Positions 8,372 through 17,689 of a stretch of DNA of 64,000 bases are shown here, piece by piece. Positions within the stretch are counted from its first letter, which is position 1. Each line of letters starts with the position of its first letter. The DNA comes from Calothrix sp. PCC 7716 (GTDB taxonomy: Bacteria; Cyanobacteriota; Cyanobacteriia; Cyanobacteriales; Nostocaceae). Position numbers and translations under genes: made by a program. Where the stretch lies: assembly GCF_019977735.1 (NCBI RefSeq), contig NZ_AP025018.1, positions 124,001-188,000 of the forward strand, given 5' to 3'. The notes under the pieces are model-generated. The model saw only the letters and a list, made by a program, of their open reading frames with translations, ran no database searches and had not been told where the DNA came from.

Positions 8372-10177
8372 ATGCGAAACTTATTCATTAGCTTACGAAC
8401 AAACAAACCCCTGCTTTTTGGAATATACGGCGCCATTGGTTGTCTTATTGCAGCAATTTTTCTAGGAGAACCATTACTAGCCTTAACTAAACTTGCGCCA
8501 TCCACACAACAAACATCACAAGCGATAGTGTTGTTAATTGATGCTTCTTCCAGCATGAGCGATGGTAAATTAACCGAAGTTAAAACCGCTGCTAGCAAAT
8601 TTGTAGAACGTCGCAACCTAAATCAAGATAAACTTGCTGTAGTTAGTTTTGGCTTAGAGATTAAAACTGCTACTCCCCTAACAGATAATGCCAATACCTT
8701 AAATAGTGCGCTCACTAGTTTGTCGGAAGCTGGGGGAACCCCGATGGCGCAGGGTATAGACGCGGCTATCGCTGAGTTACAATCTACTCGTCTGCGTCGC
8801 AATATCGTCTTGTTTACAGACGGTGTGCCAGATTCTACGACCTTAGCTCTTCTATCTGCTCAGTCAGCAAGAAGTCAGAGAATTAATCTGATAGCCGTTG
8901 CAACTGGCGATGCTAACACCAATTATTTAGCACAACTGACTGGAAACCCTTCCTTGGTATTTTATGCCAAGGAAGGTCAGTTTGACTTAGCCTTCCAAAA
9001 GGCAGAAGCTGCTATTTATAAGCAATTAGTCGAATCTAGCACTACAGGAGATTACGGTGTATTATACTCGGCTTTGCGAATTGGTGGCTGGACGGCATTT
9101 TTAGCAATGGGTGTGGTACTGGCTTTGGTTATGGGGCAAAACCACTATATGCACCGCCAACTCCTAACCGTAAATAAAGGTAGCGTTAGTACTGTTGGTA
9201 GCCTTGCGGCTGGTATGCTTGCAGGAGCAACAGGTCAACTACTTTTTTTGCCAATCACTAGTATCTCTATTGGTGGTTCAATAGCAGGTATCGTTAATTG
9301 GTCGATAGCAGGTGCGGCGTTAACGGGTATTATGTCCTTATTTATACCTAACATTAAAAAGCTCAAATTACCTGGAGCTTTAGTTGCTGGGGCTATTAGT
9401 GGAGCCTTTGGAGCTTTTAGTTTGTTAGTGACTACCAGTTTTTTCGGTATTTTTTTTGGAGATTTTCTGGGACAGCTGGTTGGAGCAATTATTTTTGGTT
9501 TTTGCATTCGACTGCTAGCAGGTTCTTTCTTCGGTTTCGCTGCTGGGATAATACTATTAGCTGCAGGTCAATTACTATTTTTGCCCATTTCTGGCGCCTT
9601 CTCTATGTTAGAAAATATTGCTCGTATAGTTGGCTGGGCGATTTTAGGGTTATTAGTGGGGGGTGGAACGCGCTTTTTTGTTCCAAATCTTAAACTTTCT
9701 AAGGCTCTATTTGGTGGTACTGTTGGCGGTACTTTAGGAGCAATTGGTTTTATTATTGCAAGTATTTTTGGCGATATACCCGGTCGTTTATCGGGTGCAG
9801 CCATTTTAGGCTTTTGTATCGGTTTGATGATTGCTTGGGTAGAACAAGAGCAACTAAATAGCGAACCATATTTACTAGTACATTGGGCGCCAACAGAAAA
9901 AACATCATTATTATTAGGTGCAAAACCCGTACTAATTGGTAGTTCACCTGATGCCCAAATTCCCCTTAATGCTTCAGAAGGATTTACACCTATTACAGCT
10001 AAAGTTTATCAGGAAGGAGGCAATGTTGTCATGCAATTTGATGAAAAATATGCGGCAAGCAAAAATATGAAAAAACTTACACAAACACTGAATATTGGTG
10101 ATCTGCGTCGCCTTGGTAATATCACTATTGAGGTTAAAGCTTCTCCTCATAGTGAAAAGAGCTTAACTGTCTCTTAA
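8372..10177 (+). CDS. vWA - polytopic membrane - FHA-like protein (paralogue A)
   Basis: 601 residues. An N-terminal helix (residues ~15-35) exports the vWA domain (~residues 50-215), whose MIDAS is intact (LLIDASSSM, later FTDGVPD). About ten Gly/Ala-rich membrane helices follow; within them the motif GQLLFLP occurs twice about 110 residues apart, showing an internal duplication. The C-terminal ~110 residues form an FHA-like beta domain (VLIGSSPDAQIPL). The start lies 2 bp after the serine-hydrolase stop. The next gene is a tandem paralogue, near-identical in short stretches from the membrane block to the C-terminus but with a different vWA domain. Proposed role: membrane receptor carrying an outside vWA domain and an inside phospho- or peptide-reader. 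Confidence 0.75.
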   Translation: MRNLFISLRTNKPLLFGIYGAIGCLIAAIFLGEPLLALTKLAPSTQQTSQAIVLLIDASSSMSDGKLTEVKTAASKFVERRNLNQDKLAVVSFGLEIKTATPLTDNANTLNSALTSLSEAGGTPMAQGIDAAIAELQSTRLRRNIVLFTDGVPDSTTLALLSAQSARSQRINLIAVATGDANTNYLAQLTGNPSLVFYAKEGQFDLAFQKAEAAIYKQLVESSTTGDYGVLYSALRIGGWTAFLAMGVVLALVMGQNHYMHRQLLTVNKGSVSTVGSLAAGMLAGATGQLLFLPITSISIGGSIAGIVNWSIAGAALTGIMSLFIPNIKKLKLPGALVAGAISGAFGAFSLLVTTSFFGIFFGDFLGQLVGAIIFGFCIRLLAGSFFGFAAGIILLAAGQLLFLPISGAFSMLENIARIVGWAILGLLVGGGTRFFVPNLKLSKALFGGTVGGTLGAIGFIIASIFGDIPGRLSGAAILGFCIGLMIAWVEQEQLNSEPYLLVHWAPTEKTSLLLGAKPVLIGSSPDAQIPLNASEGFTPITAKVYQEGGNVVMQFDEKYAASKNMKKLTQTLNIGDLRRLGNITIEVKASPHSEKSLTVS

Positions 10178-10231
10178 ATTCCATCTTTATGTAGTCCAAA
10201 TAAACCCCAAAAGTACAAGGATGATTTTAGG

Positions 10232-12127
10232 ATGCGTCATTTTTTTTGTAGCTTGAGGCAAAAACTAAGTAAACCTCTGCTCTTCGGCATATATGGAGCT
10301 ACAGGTTGTTTGCTTGCTGCCATTTTTGCAGCATTCTTGATAGTGCAACCTTCTCAAAAAAATTCTCCACCGCCACCCCAAGTAGATATTATGTTTGCCT
10401 TAGATATAACAACCAGTATGCAAGGGGAGATTTATGGAGTGCAACAGGGTATTCGTGATTTTGCAACTCAAATAAGTTCCAAAAATTTAGACTCGCAGAT
10501 AGGATTAATAGCTTTTCGAGACCGTTTTGCTGGGGAAGAACCAACAATTTTGACGTTCAAAAATGACTCTTTTACCAAAGATAGCAATGACTTTCGCCAT
10601 CAGGTAGGGCAACTGGGTCTCAATGGAGGAGGAGCGGACGAACCAGAAAGTAGTCTCGATGCTTTAACTCTTGCAGCGCAACAACCATTTCGCCCAAAAG
10701 CCACAAAAGTAATTTTGTTAATAACTGATGCACCACCTAAAGTTCCCGACCGCGAAACCCAATCTTTGGCATCTGCTGCAAGCTTTTTGCAAAACAAGAA
10801 AATTAATCAATTACATTTAGTTATACAGGATAGCGAACGCTCTGCTTTTGAGGGGCTGCAATCAGCTGTTCCAGGCGAAATTTTCTCTCTTAGCGAAGCA
10901 GCTTCGGGACGCTCTGGCTTTGAGCGTATCTTACCTCGCATCGGACAAACAATAGCCGAAACCACAATTCAAGGACTACAAAGCACGGGAAAATATTCTT
11001 CTAATCAAGCGGGACTTTTGACTATCACTACCGCAATTTCAACAGGTATCTTGGCGATTGGCATTGCTTTAGCCCTAATTATCGGACAAAATCATTATCA
11101 GCACCGTCGCCTTCTCACACTAAGCGAAGCTAGCGTTAGCACCTTTGGTAGCTTAGTGGCTGGTATGATTGCCGGAGCAACAGGTCAATTACTTTTTTCC
11201 CAAATCGCTAACATTCCCAATCCTGAAAATATTGAAATTATTATTAAGTGGGCATTTGCTGGCGCCCTTTTTACTGGCATAATGTCCTTATTTATACCTC
11301 AACTTAAAAAACTGCAACTTTCAGGAGCTTTGCTTGCTGGTGGTATTAGCGGTGCTTTGGCTGGTGGTGGTTTACTATTGACTGCTAACTCTTTAGGTCA
11401 TTTTTTCGAGATTGGGGGTTTTCTGGCTCAATTTGCGGCTGCACTGATCTTTGGTTTTTGTATTCAACTGCTAGCAGGTCTTTTCTTTGGTCTTGTGGCT
11501 GGACTAACTGTAATATTTTTTGGTCAATTGTTACTTCTGCCCATTCTAGATGTTTCCATCTTAGAAGTTGGCGGCAGAATAGTTTGTTGGGCAATTTTAG
11601 GGTTATTAGTGGGAGGTGGAACGCGATTTTTCGTTCCTAATTTGCAGCTTTCTAAAGCTCTATTTGGTGGTACTATTGGTGGTAGCTTAGGAGCTATTGG
11701 TTTTATAATTGCTGCAATTTTTGGGGATATAGCTGGTCTTTTATTAGGTGCAGCAGTTCTCGGCTTTTTTATCGGTTTGATGATTGCTTGGGCAGAGCAA
11801 GAACAGTTAAATAGTGAAACATATTTACTTGTACATTGGGCGCCAACAGAAAAAACATCATTATTATTGGGCACAAAACCGATATTGATTGGTAGTTCAC
11901 CTAATGCACAAATTCCCTTAAATGCATCGGAAGGGTTTACCCCAGTCACTGCTAAAATTTACCAAGAGGGAGGCAATATCGTAATGCAATTTGATTTGGA
12001 ATATGCAACATCTAGAAAAATGAAAAAAATGACACATGAACTAAATGTGGGTGATTGCCGCAAGTTTGGTAATATAACTATAGAAGTTCAAAGTTCTATA
12101 AATAAGCAAATCAAAAATTATGCGTGA
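10232..12127 (+). CDS. vWA - polytopic membrane - FHA-like protein (paralogue B)
   Basis: 631 residues with the same architecture as the preceding gene: N-terminal membrane helix, vWA domain (~residues 50-245), Gly/Ala-rich membrane block with duplicated helices, and an FHA-like C-terminal domain. The MIDAS reads FALDITTSM (DxTxS instead of DxSxS), and the vWA sequence is much more diverged from paralogue A than the membrane and FHA-like parts. This pattern fits tandem duplication followed by diversification, or replacement, of the exposed vWA domain. The gap to the upstream gene is 54 bp. It ends 15 bp before a small gene of unknown function. Confidence 0.75.
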   Translation: MRHFFCSLRQKLSKPLLFGIYGATGCLLAAIFAAFLIVQPSQKNSPPPPQVDIMFALDITTSMQGEIYGVQQGIRDFATQISSKNLDSQIGLIAFRDRFAGEEPTILTFKNDSFTKDSNDFRHQVGQLGLNGGGADEPESSLDALTLAAQQPFRPKATKVILLITDAPPKVPDRETQSLASAASFLQNKKINQLHLVIQDSERSAFEGLQSAVPGEIFSLSEAASGRSGFERILPRIGQTIAETTIQGLQSTGKYSSNQAGLLTITTAISTGILAIGIALALIIGQNHYQHRRLLTLSEASVSTFGSLVAGMIAGATGQLLFSQIANIPNPENIEIIIKWAFAGALFTGIMSLFIPQLKKLQLSGALLAGGISGALAGGGLLLTANSLGHFFEIGGFLAQFAAALIFGFCIQLLAGLFFGLVAGLTVIFFGQLLLLPILDVSILEVGGRIVCWAILGLLVGGGTRFFVPNLQLSKALFGGTIGGSLGAIGFIIAAIFGDIAGLLLGAAVLGFFIGLMIAWAEQEQLNSETYLLVHWAPTEKTSLLLGTKPILIGSSPNAQIPLNASEGFTPVTAKIYQEGGNIVMQFDLEYATSRKMKKMTHELNVGDCRKFGNITIEVQSSINKQIKNYA

Positions 12128-12142
12128 AAACTACTAAATCTA

Positions 12143-12529
12143 ATGGTTCAATATAGATTTTCTCTAAAAGTTCAGGGTGGTAACAATGAAGATTACTCTT
12201 ACTTTTTAGATTTAAACACCAATCAAGAAAATGCTCCTGAGCAGGTTTTCACTCCTCAAATTAAAGAAAATATTCGTTTGAATTTGCAAAATCAAAGTTT
12301 ATGCGCTATCAAAGACAATCATCTTATCCAAATTATCAATACTTGGATACAAGATATAAAAGAAGGTTATCGAGATAGTAGCCTGACTTTGAATTTACCT
12401 TTACTAATAGAAGCAGGAATTGATGAATTAAATGAGCAAGGAAATCAAGAGCTTCCTACCCTAGTGAATCCTGATTTATCTGATATAGAACCCATGTTTG
12501 GAATGCTACCGCCATTAAATTTTTATTAA
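12143..12529 (+). CDS. Small hypothetical protein
   Basis: 128 residues, 15 bp after paralogue B and 65 bp before the cytoplasmic vWA gene. No signal peptide or membrane segment is visible. The N-terminal half has alternating hydrophobic residues (YRFSLKVQ) suggesting beta strands, and the C-terminus is acidic and Pro/Leu-rich (DIEPMFGMLPPLNFY). I do not recognise the family. Position suggests a soluble accessory subunit of the array. Confidence 0.5.
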   Translation: MVQYRFSLKVQGGNNEDYSYFLDLNTNQENAPEQVFTPQIKENIRLNLQNQSLCAIKDNHLIQIINTWIQDIKEGYRDSSLTLNLPLLIEAGIDELNEQGNQELPTLVNPDLSDIEPMFGMLPPLNFY

Positions 12530-12594
12530 ATCTTTATTAAATAATTGAATCACGTTGCCAGTAAAACCTGAAAATTAATCTAAGGAGAATTACA

Positions 12595-13989
12595 ATGCTA
12601 GATGTACTAAATGTAGCTATTACCCCCCACCGGGAATTTATGCCGGCAGACGCTGCAGGGCAGAAATTGTTTTTGATGTTGAAGTTGCGACCTAAAAGAG
12701 ACGTAGCTAAGACCCGTCCTTCAACAGCCTTTACTTTTGTCATTGATACCAGTGGTTCGATGTATGAAGTAGTCGCAGGAGACACAACACCTACTGGTGT
12801 GACTTTTATTCAGGACGGTCAACAATATAACCAGGTGACAGGGGGCAAAACAAAGATTGATATTGTTATTGAGTCCTTGTTAGCGTTGGTACGTTCTGGA
12901 AAATTAGGAGCTAGCGATCGCGTTGCAATTGTTCAATTTGACGATACAGCTTCACAGATTATTGGTTTAACTCCCGCAACGCAAGCTAGCCAACTAGAGG
13001 ACGCGATTAGTCAACTACGTAATTTTTCTGGTGGTACTCGCATGGGTTTGGGTTTAAGCCGTGCTTTAGATATGCTTGGTGATCAAGATATGTCTGTTCG
13101 GCGCACCCTACTGTTCACAGATGGTCAAACTTTTGATGAAGATATATGTCGAGATATTGCATCAGATTTTGCTGCTAAAAATATCCCCATTACTGCCTTG
13201 GGAGTTGGGGAAGACTTCAAAGAAGATTTACTAACTCATCTTAGTGATTCAACTGGCGGAAGCTTATTATATGTAGTAGCGGGAAATGCTATTGGTACCC
13301 AGGTTTCCATACTAGATTTACCAGGTAAAATCATTGAGGAATACAGCCAAGCACAGCAAGAAGTTATTACCAACCTGGCTTTAACAGTCAAAACCGTCAA
13401 AGGCGTAGAACTCACCCGCATAGTCCGCGCTTATCCAACGCAGGCAGAATTTCCTTTAACTCAAGACCCTTATTCCATAGGTAATGCAGCAGCAGGTGAT
13501 GAAACAATTTTTATCCTTGAATTCAGTATGGAAAACCGCCCTGCATCGCGCGTTCGTATAGCTCAATTAGGTCTAACCTACGATATTCCCGGGCAAAACC
13601 GACGCGGTGAACTACCACCACAAAATTTAGTAATACAATTTGTTACAGGACAGGGAGGTGCAGCACAAGTAGACCAAGAAGTAATGGATTACGTGCAGCA
13701 GTGTAATATTTCTAATTTAGTAAATCAAGCTACAAAAATAGCTGACCGCGACCCTCAAAAAGCCGAAGAACTGTTAGAAACTGCGCGACGCATGACAGTC
13801 AGAATTGGTAACAAAGCAATGGAAGAATCCCTCAACGATGCCCAGCAAGAGTTACGTAAGACCCGCCAAATTTCTCCGGGAACTCGTAAAACTGTGAAGA
13901 TGGGGGCTAAAGGTAAAACTGTCAAAATGGGTAGCGATATCGAAGACCAACTTTCAGAAGAGGAAATGCGTAAGCTCACGGGAACATAG
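12595..13989 (+). CDS. Cytoplasmic vWA protein with duplicated KTVKMG tail
   Basis: 464 residues, no signal peptide; start set by a strong AAGGAG Shine-Dalgarno 9 bp upstream of the ATG. The vWA domain (~residues 40-240) has an intact MIDAS (FVIDTSGSM) and the FTDGQ block. A beta-sandwich region and a helical tail follow. The C-terminal ~60 residues contain two copies of KTVKMG separated by four residues, then an acidic stretch. By analogy with FHA partners that dock on phosphothreonine, the two Thr residues are plausible targets of the kinase at 17690 and ligands for the FHA protein encoded next door; this is inference. Cytoplasmic vWA proteins next to FHA, kinase and PP2C genes form a recognised bacterial signalling context. 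Confidence 0.8.
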   Translation: MLDVLNVAITPHREFMPADAAGQKLFLMLKLRPKRDVAKTRPSTAFTFVIDTSGSMYEVVAGDTTPTGVTFIQDGQQYNQVTGGKTKIDIVIESLLALVRSGKLGASDRVAIVQFDDTASQIIGLTPATQASQLEDAISQLRNFSGGTRMGLGLSRALDMLGDQDMSVRRTLLFTDGQTFDEDICRDIASDFAAKNIPITALGVGEDFKEDLLTHLSDSTGGSLLYVVAGNAIGTQVSILDLPGKIIEEYSQAQQEVITNLALTVKTVKGVELTRIVRAYPTQAEFPLTQDPYSIGNAAAGDETIFILEFSMENRPASRVRIAQLGLTYDIPGQNRRGELPPQNLVIQFVTGQGGAAQVDQEVMDYVQQCNISNLVNQATKIADRDPQKAEELLETARRMTVRIGNKAMEESLNDAQQELRKTRQISPGTRKTVKMGAKGKTVKMGSDIEDQLSEEEMRKLTGT

Positions 13990-14134
13990 TATTAATTTTA
14001 GATTTGTCTACCCTTCGGGATAACTACTCTGCGGGAAAACTTCGTTTACGTTAACGACAATGAATGGATTTTAGATTTTTGTCTAAAAAATAGCCATTAC
14101 CTATTACCGATTACCAATTTTTGGAGGTATATAA
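13990..14134. other. Intergenic spacer
   Basis: 145 bp between the vWA and FHA genes. It holds a short C/G-rich stretch around 14010-14035 but no convincing hairpin or gene. A GGAGG ribosome-binding site sits 8 bp before the ATG at 14135. Confidence 0.5.
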
Positions 14135-14701
14135 ATGATTAACTGTACAGCTTGTGGTTACGATAAAAATCCAGACGATGCTGAATATTGTGACGCTTGT
14201 GGTTCTGAACTACAGGCAGTAGTACCTGCGGTCACCTCTGGCACTGCACCTAGTGTTATTCAGCCATCCCCACTACCAATTGAGCCACTTATAATATCTT
14301 CACCTATACCGCAACCTACCTATTCTACTCCTGCACCCAGTCCCACTTACTCTAGCACTACAGCGACAAGCGCCAAACTTATTTCTAAGCAAGCAGGCTC
14401 TCCTGTACCAGAATTTACCCTAGATAGTAATGCTGTTGTTGGTGTATTTGACCCAGATATGGGACCTGTTGACATTGACTTAGAAGAATTTTCTGGTGGT
14501 GAAACAGTTTCGCGCAGTCATGGAGAGATTTATCCAGAAGGGGGAGTTTGGAAAATCAAAGACCTTGGCTCTACAAATGGCATTTTTATTAAGCGAACTG
14601 GTCAAACTCGTTTTGGAGCGAGAATAACTGTACCAGAAACTATAAATACTGGAGACGAAATAGCTTTTGGCAAAGTCCGCTTTCTCTTTCAAAGTGCTTA
14701 A
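14135..14701 (+). CDS. Zinc-ribbon FHA-domain protein
   Basis: 188 residues. An N-terminal zinc ribbon has cysteines 4, 7, 19 and 22. A Pro/Ser/Thr-rich linker (~residues 45-90) leads to a canonical FHA domain (~residues 95-188) with the phosphothreonine-binding motifs SRSHGEI and GSTNGIF. A GGAGG ribosome-binding site lies 8 bp upstream of the ATG. The kinase at 17690 carries a ribbon with nearly the same cysteine spacing, suggesting that ribbon-mediated dimerisation or shared docking links kinase and reader (inference). Likely binds phosphorylated vWA or adaptor proteins of the array. Confidence 0.88.
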   Translation: MINCTACGYDKNPDDAEYCDACGSELQAVVPAVTSGTAPSVIQPSPLPIEPLIISSPIPQPTYSTPAPSPTYSSTTATSAKLISKQAGSPVPEFTLDSNAVVGVFDPDMGPVDIDLEEFSGGETVSRSHGEIYPEGGVWKIKDLGSTNGIFIKRTGQTRFGARITVPETINTGDEIAFGKVRFLFQSA

Positions 14702-14785
14702 TTACCTGCTTAAAACTGGGAGGTTCTTCCTCCCATTGAAAATTTTTATGTAAATTGCATTAATTTAATAATACTTGGTTTCTCA

Positions 14786-16627
14786 ATGACATTACCTTTA
14801 AGCGATACAAGCGATAGTTTAGTGATTCAGGAAAATCAAAGCTTTCAAATAGATAGCTTTCAAGTAGATGTTTTGTCATACCTGGGTCAATTTACAGCAG
14901 ATGTTCATTACTTCAAAGTCAACATCTCTGAGCCAAATGCTGGTACTCCAAGTAAATTAGGCTTGCTGCGAGTAGGTGCATCTGGAGGCGCCTTGCAACG
15001 AGAGTTAAAGCTAAGAGAAGCTCTCGGAAATTACAAAATGATTGCTGAACTAATAGCTCACACCACAGCCAATTCAGCTACTATTAACTTTGGCTCACCT
15101 ATTCCGAATACAGAAAATAAGGAAAATAAGCTAGAAGAGATAGAAACTAAACCTGAGAACATTGAGCATAAAAATAACTCAGAAAGCACTATCCCTCAAG
15201 AAATTAATACTAACGATAATAACGAAAATGAAGTTATATCCGTAGTTAATGAAGATGCAATACATACATCTAGCTCTCAGTACTTAGAAGATGAATACTA
15301 TCCAGAAATAGAAGTTATCTCTGACACATCTACTAGTAAACTCATATTACTAAGTTATTTTCCAGAAGAGGCAAAAACACTAGAAACTTGGTTGAAAGCA
15401 GAGCATAGCTTAGAAGAATCTTTATCTATAACTTGCCAAGTCTGCCAATTTTTTCGCTACGTACATGAGCGGAACTGGTGTTTTATCTCCATCGAACCCC
15501 AGCTAATACAAATAGGAACACCTAGCCAATTTTTCGATTTAACCAGTGCTTATCCTGCTGATGAAAGGTTATTCTCTGGCTTGTTAGGAAATTATTGTGC
15601 TTCTGAACTAGCCTTTAATAAATATCCCGTACACGAGTCAATGAGTAGCTATACGGTAGGAGCATTACTATATCATTCAATCCATAAACAACCCCTATCA
15701 TTGCATCCAGTAATTGAACTTAAAATTAGCCCCATACCCCGTATTTATCAACTACTAAAAATTAGCCTATCTCCCATTCCAGAAGAGCGTTTTCCCTTAT
15801 CTCAGCTTCTAAGCATATTAGTAGAAACTCGTCAAGCAATTCGCACTCCAAAAATACAATGGAATATTGCTAGTCGTTCTACAGTAGGGCTATCAACTAA
15901 TCGTCTACAAAATGAAGATAACTACGGTATTAGGCAACAGCAATTAAGCGATTTAGAAACAATGATAATAGGAGTGGTTGCTGATGGTATGGGTGGTATG
16001 TCTCAGGGAGAAGTAGCTAGTAAATTGGCTGTGCAAACAGTTTTAGAAGAACTTTTACCTCTTAACTTTAAAACTCTAGAAGAGCGCAGTCAATGGTTAT
16101 TATCATTATTTCAAAAAGCTAACGATGTAATATCCAGTAATGTACAAGATGGAGGAACTACATTAAGTGTTGTAGTAGGTATTGCACACCAATTGATGAT
16201 AGCCCATGTTGGTGACAGCCGTATTTATTTACTACGTCAAGGAGGAATAAGCCAGTTAAGCGAAGACCATTCTCTTGTGGCAATGTTAGTTGCTAGCGGT
16301 CAAATAACAGAAGCAGAAAGCGAAGAAAACCCAGACCGAAATGTACTTACAAAATCTCTTGGTTCAAAACGTAGATTAAGTGACGGTTATGTACAAGATT
16401 TAAGACGCACTACTCAAGAGTTATCTATCAATTTAGAGAACGGAGATATTTTGCTCCTATGTACTGATGGAGTTTGGGATTTAGTTTCTAAAAAAGAGCT
16501 TGAGGAAATTTTTAATGATAATCAAAATCTGCAATTAGCTGTTGATGAAATTATTGATAAAATACTTGAGAGAGGTGCATTTGATAACGCGACCCTTTTA
16601 GCTTTGCAATGTCGTATGGATAAATAG
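14786..16627 (+). CDS. Pseudokinase-PP2C serine/threonine phosphatase
   Basis: 613 residues. The C-terminal ~250 residues are a PP2C (PPM) phosphatase with the metal-binding motifs EDNYG, VADGMGG, GGTT, HVGDSR and CTDGVWD, so it should be a Mn/Mg-dependent Ser/Thr phosphatase. The N-terminal half has a Glu/Asn-rich acidic insert (~residues 110-190), then a region (~residues 185-355) with helix patterns of a protein-kinase C-lobe (YVHERNW where HRD would be; YTVGALLYHSI) but no catalytic Lys, HRD or DFG; I read this as a pseudokinase. It sits 84 bp after the FHA gene and opposes the kinase at 17690. Confidence 0.8.
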   Translation: MTLPLSDTSDSLVIQENQSFQIDSFQVDVLSYLGQFTADVHYFKVNISEPNAGTPSKLGLLRVGASGGALQRELKLREALGNYKMIAELIAHTTANSATINFGSPIPNTENKENKLEEIETKPENIEHKNNSESTIPQEINTNDNNENEVISVVNEDAIHTSSSQYLEDEYYPEIEVISDTSTSKLILLSYFPEEAKTLETWLKAEHSLEESLSITCQVCQFFRYVHERNWCFISIEPQLIQIGTPSQFFDLTSAYPADERLFSGLLGNYCASELAFNKYPVHESMSSYTVGALLYHSIHKQPLSLHPVIELKISPIPRIYQLLKISLSPIPEERFPLSQLLSILVETRQAIRTPKIQWNIASRSTVGLSTNRLQNEDNYGIRQQQLSDLETMIIGVVADGMGGMSQGEVASKLAVQTVLEELLPLNFKTLEERSQWLLSLFQKANDVISSNVQDGGTTLSVVVGIAHQLMIAHVGDSRIYLLRQGGISQLSEDHSLVAMLVASGQITEAESEENPDRNVLTKSLGSKRRLSDGYVQDLRRTTQELSINLENGDILLLCTDGVWDLVSKKELEEIFNDNQNLQLAVDEIIDKILERGAFDNATLLALQCRMDK

Positions 16628-16701
16628 GGTTAACATCTAACTAAAAGAAAAACTGAATCATTCTCAAACGCTTAATTTGAATTAACGAGGTAGGAAATAA
16701 A

Positions 16702-17619
16702 ATGTCACTGTATAAAAAATCGAATCAACCTTTACAAATAATAACTGATTTAGGAAGAAAAATAATTAAACAGATGGGCTGGTTAATCATGTTTGGTATT
16801 TTATTGAAATGTTTGGACGAGTTTCATTTTAAGAAGATATGCCTAAGTTATCAACAACCAGCTTGGCAATGTTCCTTTTCTCCTTTTATTGGTAATTTAG
16901 GTTCTGATTTATTTCAAGTTGCTATTACAATATGGTTTGTTGATATTGGATTAAAACGAGAAACTTTAGAAGAAATGCATAGAGAATTTAAATCTATACA
17001 ACCAAATAGCCATATTCAAAAATTTTATTCTACACAGGCAGAGTATAATTATTTAATTGAAAATAGTTTTAAAGAAGCGAAAGCTGGTCAGGAGATTAAG
17101 TTACTCTGTTTATCCGTAGAAGAAGCGATTTTCTTGAAAAAAGAAAATTTGAAGGAAATAAGAGACAACGTAATAAATGGATGCAAAATTAAGATTTTGC
17201 TATTACATCCAGAGTCGTCTTTGTTACAGTGTATAGAGAGAGTAGGATTTACGCCTAATTTACATAAAAATAATTTAAAAGCACTTTCTGTTAAACTAGA
17301 GCGACTATATCAGCAGTTTGAGAATGAAAAAAATCTTAAAGGAACAATAGAAATTCATCTTCACAAAGATTTATTTTCACCGATTGGTTATTACTCTGAT
17401 TCTAGAGATATGAGGGTTATATGGATGTATTTCTCCAATTTTAATGATGGGAACGAATATCCCGCTTTTCAGACAAGTAAGCGTGAGCTAATTATTGATA
17501 CAGAAAAACATTTTGATAATTTATGGCAAAAGACTGTTAATGATGAAACATCACTACTACTGAAAATAACTAACAACCAACAGATTAACAATGTGGGTAC
17601 CATATTCTACAATACTTAA
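16702..17619 (+). CDS. Membrane protein with PLD-like C-terminal domain lacking HKD
   Basis: 305 residues. Two hydrophobic segments lie near residues 24-40 and 64-82, followed by a soluble domain (~residues 105-300). That domain has the layout of a phospholipase-D-like fold seen in bacterial stress and conflict proteins: IKLLCLS strand, then CKIKILLLHPES, then an IEIHLHKDLFSP block. The catalytic HxKxxxxD motif is not intact (LHKDLF only), so it is probably a non-enzymatic or divergent sensor. It lies between phosphatase and kinase on the same strand. Family not firmly recognised. Confidence 0.5.
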   Translation: MSLYKKSNQPLQIITDLGRKIIKQMGWLIMFGILLKCLDEFHFKKICLSYQQPAWQCSFSPFIGNLGSDLFQVAITIWFVDIGLKRETLEEMHREFKSIQPNSHIQKFYSTQAEYNYLIENSFKEAKAGQEIKLLCLSVEEAIFLKKENLKEIRDNVINGCKIKILLLHPESSLLQCIERVGFTPNLHKNNLKALSVKLERLYQQFENEKNLKGTIEIHLHKDLFSPIGYYSDSRDMRVIWMYFSNFNDGNEYPAFQTSKRELIIDTEKHFDNLWQKTVNDETSLLLKITNNQQINNVGTIFYNT

Positions 17620-17689
17620 TAAAAGTATTTTATAAGCTGGGCATAATAACTTATACCTTCTCAAAAAATTAAGCTTTTCACTACGTATT

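Noticed and set aside
13990-14134. Terminator splitting the vWA and FHA genes
   Set aside because: No stable stem followed by a T-run was found; the GGAGG site before the FHA gene supports continued expression.
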